Positions 10,068-16,908 of a stretch of 64,000 nucleotides of DNA are shown here, piece by piece. Both the position numbers and the translations under genes were made by a program. This DNA comes from Pseudomonas reidholzensis. Lineage in GTDB: Bacteria; Pseudomonadota; Gammaproteobacteria; Pseudomonadales; Pseudomonadaceae. The DNA lies in assembly GCF_900536025.1 (NCBI RefSeq), contig NZ_UNOZ01000019.1, forward strand, positions 1-64,000. The letters run 5' to 3'. Under the pieces are notes generated by a model, which did not search any database, had not been told where the DNA came from, and saw nothing but the letters and a program-made list of their open reading frames with translations. Within the stretch, counting starts at the first letter, position 1. The number at the start of each line of letters is the position of its first letter.

Positions 10068-10130
10068 GGGTGCCACCCGGCTCGACGGGCGGCACCCCGT
10101 TTGACAGGGGGCTGCCGGTTGCGGCAGCCC
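10068..10130 (+). terminator. Two GC-rich hairpins after the aminotransferase gene
   Basis: GGGTGCC(A)CCCG pairs with CGGG(C)GGCACCC at 10068-10097, followed by CGTTTGAC. A second stem GGGCTGCC/GGCAGCCC lies at 10109-10130. Either could attenuate or end transcription before the permease gene. The T-run is weak. Confidence 0.5.
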
Positions 10131-10211
10131 AGCTTCCACTGAAGCTTCTTCAACGGTCTCGCGCGTGCTCGAGATTGCAGGCGTCCTGCTTCAAATTTTC
10201 AGGAGTTGGCA

Positions 10212-11591
10212 ATGCATACAACAATAAACACAGTCGACACTCCCACCCACCAATCCTCCTCACAGGCCCCCGCGTCGGGGCGCTTTCGCAAATCCATGGG
10301 GCTTACCGCGCTGGTGCTGTTCGGCCTTGCCTACATGGTGCCGCTGGCGGTGTTCACCACCTATGGCCTGGTCACCCAGATGACCAAGGGGCACCTGCCC
10401 ACGGCCTACCTGCTGACCCTCGCCGCGATGCTGCTGACCGCCTACAGCTACGGCCGCATGGTCCAGGCGCACCCGTACTCGGGGTCGGTCTACACCTACA
10501 CGCGCAAGGCGTTTGGCAGTTACTTCGGCTTCATGGCCGGCTGGACCCTGTTGCTCGACTACATCTTCCTGCCGCTGCTCAGTTACCTGCTGATCGGCAT
10601 CTACATGTCCGAGTACTTCCCGACGATTCACGCCTGGGTGTGGGTGCTCGGTTCGATCGCACTGGTGACCTTCCTCAACCTTATCGGCATCGAGTCAGTG
10701 ACCCGGGTCAACTGGATCCTGGTGGTCGTGCAACTGGTGTTCATCGTGGTCTTCGTCGCCTTGTCGATCAGCAACCTGAGCGCCCAGGCGGAACCCGTCT
10801 CGTTGTTCAAGCCGTTTCATCATGAAGGCTTCAGCGTGCCGCTGATCATGACCGGGGCGGCGGTGCTGTGCCTGTCGTTTCTGGGGTTCGACGCGGTGTC
10901 GACCCTGGCCGAGGAAACCACCAACCCGAAGTCGCGCATTCCCCTGGCGATCATGGTGGTGTCGCTGGTCGGCGGACTGCTGTTCTTGCTGGTGTCGTAT
11001 TTTGCCCAGATGGTCTTTCCGGAGTGGAGCACCTTCGCCGACCCTGACTCGGCGTCCGTGGACGTCATGCGCCGGGTGGGCGGTGAGTTGTTGGTGACGG
11101 CGTTCACCGCCACCTACGTGGCGGGCTGCTTCGCCTCGGCGATGGTCTCCCAGGCCAGTGTCTCGCGGGTGCTGTTCGCCATGGGCCGGGACGGTGCACT
11201 GCCGCGCGTGTTCGGCCGGCTGGTGACCCGCAAGCGGGTGCCGGCGACGGCGATCGTGCTGGTCAGCGTGCTGTCGCTGATCGCCTTGTTCATCACCCTC
11301 GACACGGTGGCCAACATGATCAGCTTTGGCGCGTTGTTCGCCTTCTCGGCGGTTAACCTGGCGGTGGTCAAGCACTACCTGGTCGACCAGAAGCTGAGCG
11401 GGGTACGCAACTACCTGCTGTTCGGGGGCATACCGGGGTTGGGCTTCCTCAGCACCATCTGGTTGTGGACCAGCCTGTCGAGCATGTCGTTCATGATTGG
11501 CCTGGGGTGGATGGCGGCGGGGCTGGCGTGCCTGCTGGTGACGACCCGGGCGTTCAGGGTGAAGCTGCCAGAGTTGCAGATGGCCGATTGA
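10212..11591 (+). CDS. APC-superfamily amino acid/polyamine permease (PuuP-like)
   Basis: A 459-residue inner-membrane transporter with about twelve hydrophobic helices. The first helix carries GLTALVLFGLAYMVPLAVF, and a conserved segment is CLSFLGFDAVSTLAEETTNPK, typical of APC permeases. ATG 10212 has AGGAG at 10201-10205, so the TTG six bases upstream is not used. Third gene in a row with the aldehyde dehydrogenase and aminotransferase, which suggests import of the amine they degrade. The long gap and hairpins before it make separate control possible. Confidence 0.9.
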   Translation: MHTTINTVDTPTHQSSSQAPASGRFRKSMGLTALVLFGLAYMVPLAVFTTYGLVTQMTKGHLPTAYLLTLAAMLLTAYSYGRMVQAHPYSGSVYTYTRKAFGSYFGFMAGWTLLLDYIFLPLLSYLLIGIYMSEYFPTIHAWVWVLGSIALVTFLNLIGIESVTRVNWILVVVQLVFIVVFVALSISNLSAQAEPVSLFKPFHHEGFSVPLIMTGAAVLCLSFLGFDAVSTLAEETTNPKSRIPLAIMVVSLVGGLLFLLVSYFAQMVFPEWSTFADPDSASVDVMRRVGGELLVTAFTATYVAGCFASAMVSQASVSRVLFAMGRDGALPRVFGRLVTRKRVPATAIVLVSVLSLIALFITLDTVANMISFGALFAFSAVNLAVVKHYLVDQKLSGVRNYLLFGGIPGLGFLSTIWLWTSLSSMSFMIGLGWMAAGLACLLVTTRAFRVKLPELQMAD

Positions 11592-11608
11592 GGAGGAGTC
11601 CTGCAGGG

Positions 11609-11699
11609 CCTCTTCGCGGGGCAAGCCCGCTCCCACAGGGATAGCGCTGTTCTGGAGATTCGCGCGGTCCTGTGGGAGCGGGCTTGCCCCGCGAAGAGG
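11609..11699. repeat. REP pair (BIME-like), near copy of the one at 4064
   Basis: Arms CTCTTCGCGGGGCAAGCCCG and the complement CGGGCTTGCCCCGCGAAGAG flank a spacer with GCGCTGTTCTGGAGATT that differs from the 4064 spacer at only a few bases. It directly follows the permease stop codon and precedes the metal transporter operon, so it may end permease transcription. The remaining stretch 11700-11859 should contain the operon promoter; no clear box was found. Confidence 0.85.
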
Positions 11700-11859
11700 G
11701 CGGTACGGCTGGCACCGTTGCCATCTGCGCAACAGCTCTCCATACTCCGACCTATCAAGCCAACTGCACGATCCTCTGACGCCGCTCAGGCCCCTGCACA
11801 AAGTTGGCAGCCTTACCGTGAACCTAGCCGTTTCCTCTGACGTGAAGTGGAAGTGACGG

Positions 11860-12783
11860 ATGTTCGATACTGCCAAGCCCTGTACCCTGCTGATACGCCT
11901 CGCCAGCACGCTGCTCGGCGTGCTCCTGCTCGCCTCGCCTGCGGGCGCCGCGGAAAAATTCAAGGTGGTCACCACCTTCACCATCATTGCCGACATGGCG
12001 CGCAACGTCGCCGGTGACGCCGCGGTGGTCGAGTCGATCACCAAGCCCGGCGCTGAAATCCACAACTATTCGCCGACCCCCGGTGACCTGCGCCGCGCCC
12101 AGGGCGCCCAGCTGATCCTGTGGAACGGCCTGAACCTCGAGCTGTGGTTCGAGAAGTTTTTCGAGCGCCTGCAGCAAGTACCCGGGGTGGTCATCTCCGA
12201 CGGTATCGAGCCCATGGGCATCGTCGCCGGCCCCTACACCGGCAAGCCCAACCCGCACGCCTGGATGTCGCCGCGCAACGCATTGATCTACGTCGACAAC
12301 ATCCGTGACGCACTGGTGCGCTACGACCCGGCCAACGCCGCGGTCTACCAGCACAATGCCGAGGCCTACAAGGCACGCATCGAGGCAACCATTGCGCCGT
12401 TGCGTGCGCGGATCGAGCAGATCCCACCGGCCAAGCGCTGGCTGGTCAGCAGCGAAGGGGCGTTTTCTTACCTGGCGCGTGACTTCGACCTCAAGGAGCT
12501 GTACCTCTGGCCGATCAACGCCGACCAGCAGGGCACGCCCAATCAGGTGCGCAAGGTCATCGACGGCGTGCGCGCCAATGCCATTGCGGCGGTGTTCAGT
12601 GAGAGCACCGTCTCCGACAAGCCCGCGCGTCAGGTTGCCCGCGAGACCGGCGCGCGCTATGGCGGTGTGCTCTATGTGGATTCGCTGAGCGCAGGCGATG
12701 GGCCGGTGCCGACCTATCTCGATTTGCTGCGGGTCACCACCGACACCGTCATCCAGGGGCTGAGCGAGGGACCCGGGCAATGA
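11860..12783 (+). CDS. Periplasmic metal-binding protein of a Mn/Fe ABC importer (SitA/PsaA-like)
   Basis: A 307-residue cluster A-I binding protein with a signal peptide (hydrophobic 10-28, cleavage near SPAGA-AEKF). Metal ligands expected for the family are visible: H68 in EIHNYSPTPGD, H133 in NPHAWMSP, E199 in SSEGAFSY and D274 in LYVDSLS. The His-His-Glu-Asp set is that of Mn/Fe-binding SitA/YfeA/PsaA proteins rather than the all-histidine, loop-bearing ZnuA. It delivers the ion to the membrane pair encoded downstream. The stop codon overlaps the next start as ATGA. Confidence 0.9.
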   Translation: MFDTAKPCTLLIRLASTLLGVLLLASPAGAAEKFKVVTTFTIIADMARNVAGDAAVVESITKPGAEIHNYSPTPGDLRRAQGAQLILWNGLNLELWFEKFFERLQQVPGVVISDGIEPMGIVAGPYTGKPNPHAWMSPRNALIYVDNIRDALVRYDPANAAVYQHNAEAYKARIEATIAPLRARIEQIPPAKRWLVSSEGAFSYLARDFDLKELYLWPINADQQGTPNQVRKVIDGVRANAIAAVFSESTVSDKPARQVARETGARYGGVLYVDSLSAGDGPVPTYLDLLRVTTDTVIQGLSEGPGQ

Positions 12784-13679
12784 ACCAGTTCCGCGAACCG
12801 CCGCCCGCCGCGACGACGCTCGAAGCGGGCATTGTCGTCCAGGGCGCTACGGTCACCTACCGCAACGGCCACACCGCGCTGCACGATGCCAGCTTCGAGC
12901 TGCCGATGGGCACCATCACCGCCTTGGTGGGGATCAACGGCTCGGGCAAATCCACCCTGTTCAAGGCGATCATGGGCCTGGTACGCCTGGCCGCCGGGCA
13001 CATCAGCGTGCTCGGCATGCCCGCCGAGCGCGCCCTGCGGCAGAAATTCACGGCCTATGTGCCGCAGGCCGAGGAGGTCGACTGGGACTTTCCGGTGCTG
13101 GTCGAGGACGTGGTGATGATGGGCCGTTATGGCCACATGGGCCCGCTGCGTATCGCCCGGCGCGCCGACCACCAGGCGGTGGACGCGGCGTTGCAGCGGG
13201 TCGACATGGCTGACTTGCGCAAACGGCAGATCGGCGAGCTGTCGGGCGGGCAGCGCAAACGGGTGTTCCTCGCCCGTGCGTTGGCCCAGGACAGCCGGAT
13301 CATCCTGCTCGACGAGCCGTTCACCGGCGTCGATGTAAAGACCGAAGACCAGATCATCCAGTTGCTGCGGGAGCTGCGCGAAGAAGGCCGGATCATGCTG
13401 GTCTCGACCCACAACCTCGGGTCGGTACCGGAGTTCTGCGACCGCGTGGTGCTGATCAAGGGCACCGTGCTGGCCCACGGGCCGACCGACGAGGTCTATA
13501 CCCGCGACAACCTCGAGCGGGCCTTCGGCGGGGTCTTGCGCCACTTCGCCCTGATGCCGGGTGATCAACCGCTGCAGCCGCTGGTGAGCGTGTTCAGTGA
13601 CGATGAGCGCCCGCTGATCCTGCGCAACGGCTTCCCGGCACGCCGCGAACGCGACAGCGACACCGAGGCCGACTCATGA
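12780..13679 (+). CDS. ATPase of the Mn/Fe ABC importer (SitB-like)
   Basis: A 299-residue ABC ATPase. Walker A is GINGSGKST at 51-59, the signature LSGGQ at 154-158, Walker B IILLDEP at 174-180, and the switch histidine lies in VSTHNLGS. The roughly 20-residue lead before the ABC domain and a long charged tail are common in the family. Four-base ATGA overlaps on both sides show translational coupling with the binding protein and the first permease. Confidence 0.93.
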   Translation: MNQFREPPPAATTLEAGIVVQGATVTYRNGHTALHDASFELPMGTITALVGINGSGKSTLFKAIMGLVRLAAGHISVLGMPAERALRQKFTAYVPQAEEVDWDFPVLVEDVVMMGRYGHMGPLRIARRADHQAVDAALQRVDMADLRKRQIGELSGGQRKRVFLARALAQDSRIILLDEPFTGVDVKTEDQIIQLLRELREEGRIMLVSTHNLGSVPEFCDRVVLIKGTVLAHGPTDEVYTRDNLERAFGGVLRHFALMPGDQPLQPLVSVFSDDERPLILRNGFPARRERDSDTEADS

Positions 13680-14536
13680 TCGAACTGCTGCTCGAGCCGT
13701 TCGCCTACGGCTACATGCGCAATGCCCTGTGGGTGTCGACGCTGGTCGGCGGGGTGTGCGCGTTTCTCTCCTGTTACCTGATGCTCAAGGGCTGGTCGCT
13801 GATTGGCGATGCGCTGTCGCATTCGATCGTGCCGGGCGTAGCGGGGGCCTACATGATCGGCTTGCCGTTCTCGCTCGGCGCCTTTTTCGCCGGCGGCCTG
13901 GCGTCCGCTGCCTTGCTGTTCCTGCAGCGGCGCACGCGGCTCAAGGAAGACGTGGTGATCGGCATGATCTTCACCTCGTTCTTCGGCCTGGGCCTGTTCA
14001 TGGTGTCGCTGTCGCCGACCTCGGTGAACATCCAGACCATCGTGCTCGGCAACATCCTCGCGATCACCCCGAGTGACACGCTGCAGTTGGCCATTATCGG
14101 CGTGGTCACGCTGGTGGTCCTGCTGGCCAAGTGGCGCGACCTGATGCTGACGTTCTTCGACGAAAACCAGGCCCGCGCGGTCGGTATCCACCCCGGGCGG
14201 CTGAAACTGTTGTTCTTCGCCTTGCTGTCGGCCTCGACCGTCGCGGCATTGCAGACGGTGGGCGCCTTCCTGGTCATCTGCATGGTGATCACCCCCGGCG
14301 CGACCGCCTACCTGCTCAGCGACCGTTTCCCACGCCTGCTGGTGATTGCCGTGTGCATCGGCGCCCTGACCAGCCTGACCGGTACCTACCTGAGCTATTA
14401 CCTCGATGGGGCCACCGGGGGTGTCATCGTCGTGCTGCAAACGGTGATCTTCCTGCTGGTCTTCGTGTTTGCCCGCAAACACGGCCTGCTGGCTGCCCGC
14501 CGCCGTCGCCGGCAAGCGCTGGAGGTGCAGCCATGA
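13676..14536 (+). CDS. Permease 1 of the Mn/Fe ABC importer (SitC-like)
   Basis: A 286-residue ABC-3 family inner-membrane permease with about eight hydrophobic helices. The typical LKGWSLIGDALSHSIVPGVA motif lies near residues 35-55, and a basic tail (RRRRRQ) ends the protein. It overlaps the ATPase gene before it and the second permease gene after it by four bases each. The two-permease arrangement (C and D) is the Sit/Yfe layout, unlike ZnuB systems with one permease gene. Confidence 0.92.
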   Translation: MIELLLEPFAYGYMRNALWVSTLVGGVCAFLSCYLMLKGWSLIGDALSHSIVPGVAGAYMIGLPFSLGAFFAGGLASAALLFLQRRTRLKEDVVIGMIFTSFFGLGLFMVSLSPTSVNIQTIVLGNILAITPSDTLQLAIIGVVTLVVLLAKWRDLMLTFFDENQARAVGIHPGRLKLLFFALLSASTVAALQTVGAFLVICMVITPGATAYLLSDRFPRLLVIAVCIGALTSLTGTYLSYYLDGATGGVIVVLQTVIFLLVFVFARKHGLLAARRRRRQALEVQP

Positions 14537-15387
14537 GCTGGGTCGAGGTCGTGCTGGAGCCGTTTCGGTTCGACTTCATGGTCAGCGCCTTGAGCATTGC
14601 CGTGCTCATCGCCATCCCCATGGCATTGTTGTCGTGCTTCCTGGTACTCAAAGGCTGGGCCTTGCTGGGCGATGCCATCGCCCACGCGGTGTTCCCCGGC
14701 GTGGTGATTGCCTACATCCTGCACATTCCCTACGCCATCGGTGCATTCGTCGCCGGCATGTTCTGCGCCATCGCCACGGGCTTTCTCAAGGAGAACAGCC
14801 GGATCAAGCAAGACACGGTCATGGGCATCGTCTATTCGGGGATGTTCGGCCTTGGGCTGGTGCTGTACCTGAAGATCGAGTCCGACGTGCACCTGGACCA
14901 CATCCTCTTCGGCGACATTCTTGGCGCCAATAGCCAGGACCTGTGGATGTGCGGCGGCATCGCGCTGCTGACCAGCGTGGTCATCGCGATCAAGTGGAAA
15001 GACCTGATGTTGCACACCTTCGATGCCATCCAGGCGCACACCGTCGGCTTGCGCACGGGCTGGCTGCATTACGGCTTGCTGTGCCTGATCTCGCTGGCGG
15101 TGGTGGGGGCGCTCAAGGCGTCAGGGGTGATCCTGGCCATTGCGCTGCTGATCGCGCCTGGCGCGATTGCCGCGCTGTTGACCCGCCAGCTCAAGTACAT
15201 GCTGTGGCTTGCGCTGATCGTCGCGGTGGCCTGCGCGTTTCTCGGTGTGTACCTGTCGTTCTACCTCGACAGTGCGCCAGCGCCGACCATCGTCCTGGTG
15301 TTCGCCATCGTGTTCATGCTGACCCTGGGCTATCAGGCGGTTGGCCCTGCGGCCTTGAAAGGCGTCAATGGCTCGCAGAGCTTGTGA
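14533..15387 (+). CDS. Permease 2 of the Mn/Fe ABC importer (SitD-like)
   Basis: A 284-residue paralogue of the preceding permease; both carry the LKGWxLxGDAxxHxxxPG motif (LKGWALLGDAIAHAVFPGVV here). ATG 14533 overlaps the stop of permease 1. The two probably form a heterodimer in the inner membrane. The 3' end overlaps the 3' end of a convergent LysR gene by 55 bp (15333-15387), so there is no room for a normal terminator between them. Confidence 0.92.
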   Translation: MSWVEVVLEPFRFDFMVSALSIAVLIAIPMALLSCFLVLKGWALLGDAIAHAVFPGVVIAYILHIPYAIGAFVAGMFCAIATGFLKENSRIKQDTVMGIVYSGMFGLGLVLYLKIESDVHLDHILFGDILGANSQDLWMCGGIALLTSVVIAIKWKDLMLHTFDAIQAHTVGLRTGWLHYGLLCLISLAVVGALKASGVILAIALLIAPGAIAALLTRQLKYMLWLALIVAVACAFLGVYLSFYLDSAPAPTIVLVFAIVFMLTLGYQAVGPAALKGVNGSQSL

Positions 15388-16289
15388 GCCGCAGCGACCG
15401 TTTCGATCAGCAGTGCGCGGATCCAGCGGTGCGCCGGATCGCGCTCGGTGCGTTCATGCCAGGCCAGCGTCTTGCTGAACCCGGGGATTTCGATCGGTGG
15501 CTGCAGCACGCGCAAACCGTCCCGCTGCTGCGCGAGGCGGCTGGGCACCACTGCGATCAGGTCGCTGGTCATGAGGATCTGTGGCAAGACCAGAAAACTG
15601 CTCAGCGACAGGGTCACGCGCCGTGTTCTGCCGATACGCGCCAGCGCATCATCGGTCACCCCCCGAAACGCGCCGCCTGAGGGCGACACCAGGGCGTGGT
15701 CCAGCGCGCAAAAGCGCTCAAGGCTGATGGCCTGGCCACTGGCATCGGCGTGGTCGGCACGCAGCAGGCAGACGTACGCCTCGTCGAACAGAAACGCACT
15801 CTGCAACCCTGCGGCCACGGTCTGCGGGGTGAGCAGCGCCAGGTCGACATCGCCGCGCTCCATCTGCGCCGGCAGCGCCTGCTCGTCGACCGGCAGCACG
15901 CACACCCGCACGTTCGGCGCGCGCAGCCGCAAGGCCGCGAGGAAGGGCGCGACCACGGCCTGCAGGGCGTAATCGGTGGACGCCAGGGTGACCGTCAGCT
16001 GGGCGGTGCTGGGGTCGAACTCGCTGGGCTTGAGCAAGCCTTCGATGTCGGCCAGCAAGCGCTTGACCGGTATCGCCAGCTGTTCTGCGCGCAGGGTCGG
16101 GGTGATCCCGCGTTGCCCGCGGACGAACAACGGGTCATCGAAGCTTTCCCGCAGCCGGTTCAACATGCCGCTCACGGCCGGCTGAGTCAGCGCCAGGCGC
16201 TGGGCCGCGCGGGTGACGCTGCGCTCATCGAGCAGTGCGTCGAGCGCTTTGAGCAGGTTGAGGTCCAGGTGTCTGATATCAGTATTCAT
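15333..16289 (-). CDS. LysR-family transcriptional regulator
   Basis: A 318-residue LysR protein. The winged HTH lies at about 8-67 (LLKALDALLDERSVTRAAQRLALTQPAVSGMLNRLR), followed by a substrate-binding domain, with a NodD/SyrM-like start (HLDLNLLKALDALL). It is divergent from an SRPBCC gene 84 bp away, the usual layout for a LysR regulator and its target. The C-terminal coding end overlaps the last permease gene by 55 bp on the other strand. Inducer unknown. Confidence 0.9.
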   Translation of the reverse strand: MNTDIRHLDLNLLKALDALLDERSVTRAAQRLALTQPAVSGMLNRLRESFDDPLFVRGQRGITPTLRAEQLAIPVKRLLADIEGLLKPSEFDPSTAQLTVTLASTDYALQAVVAPFLAALRLRAPNVRVCVLPVDEQALPAQMERGDVDLALLTPQTVAAGLQSAFLFDEAYVCLLRADHADASGQAISLERFCALDHALVSPSGGAFRGVTDDALARIGRTRRVTLSLSSFLVLPQILMTSDLIAVVPSRLAQQRDGLRVLQPPIEIPGFSKTLAWHERTERDPAHRWIRALLIETVAAAHKLCEPLTPFKAAGPTA

Positions 16290-16373
16290 GATGAGGTGGA
16301 TAAATTATCGCGATTGGTGTTATTTCACGCTATCACCCATGCTCGCTGCAGTCCAATTCAGCGAGGCACGCAC
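16290..16373. promoter_or_regulatory. Divergent LysR / SRPBCC promoter region
   Basis: 84 bp shared by the two divergent start codons. It includes an AT-rich stretch (ATAAATTATCGCGATTGGTG near 16305) in otherwise GC-rich DNA, a plausible LysR target. No exact T-N11-A box is claimed. Confidence 0.4.
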
Positions 16374-16886
16374 ATGAACGCAATCCACTGGCCCGAAGGC
16401 TACCTGCCGGGTTTTACCGAGAATTTCGTTTCCAATGAAGTGATCGTTCGCGGCCTGACCGCCGCGCAGGTCTGGCCGCTGCTGGCCGAGCCGCAACGCT
16501 GGCCGACGTACTATGCCAACTCGGCCAATGTGCGCTTCCATGCGCATGACGGCCCGCCACTGGCAGACGGCGTGTGCTTCTTCTTCGAGACCTTCGGTTT
16601 CCCGGTTGAAGCGCAGTGCAACGAGTTCGTGCCGCCAGCGGCGGGTGCGCCTGCGCGCATTGCCTGGCATGGCTGGGCGGGTGAGGGTGATACCCGGCTC
16701 GATGTGCATCACGCCTGGTTGATCGAAGACTTGCCCGGCGGGCGGGTGCGTATCCTCACCCAGGAAACCCAGAAGGGTAAGCCGGCCGAGGCGCTGGCCA
16801 AGCAGAAGCCAAACCCGATGATCAACGGCCATCAGGAGTGGCTGGATGGCCTGGTCGACGCGGCGCAGGCCGGCAACGCACGCTGA
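16374..16886 (+). CDS. SRPBCC (START/Bet v1-like) family protein
   Basis: A 170-residue protein beginning MNAIHWPEGYLPGFT, with the SRPBCC pattern of an N-terminal strand, WPLLAEPQRWPTYYANSANV, a central sheet and a long C-terminal helix (NGHQEWLDGLVDAAQ). These proteins form a deep hydrophobic cavity that binds small ligands or acts as cyclase/aromatase-like enzymes. It is the probable target of the divergent LysR. No ligand is suggested by context. Confidence 0.85.
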   Translation: MNAIHWPEGYLPGFTENFVSNEVIVRGLTAAQVWPLLAEPQRWPTYYANSANVRFHAHDGPPLADGVCFFFETFGFPVEAQCNEFVPPAAGAPARIAWHGWAGEGDTRLDVHHAWLIEDLPGGRVRILTQETQKGKPAEALAKQKPNPMINGHQEWLDGLVDAAQAGNAR

Positions 16887-16908
16887 GCGTTGCGGGCCTG
16901 CGCGTCGA

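Noticed and set aside
8568..10139. 523-residue frame opposite the aminotransferase gene
   Set aside because: Antisense shadow of a gene with a clear PLP site; no domain recognised.
11860..15387. ZnuABC zinc transporter
   Set aside because: Glu and Asp ligands, no histidine-rich loop and two permease genes fit Mn/Fe Sit-type systems better.
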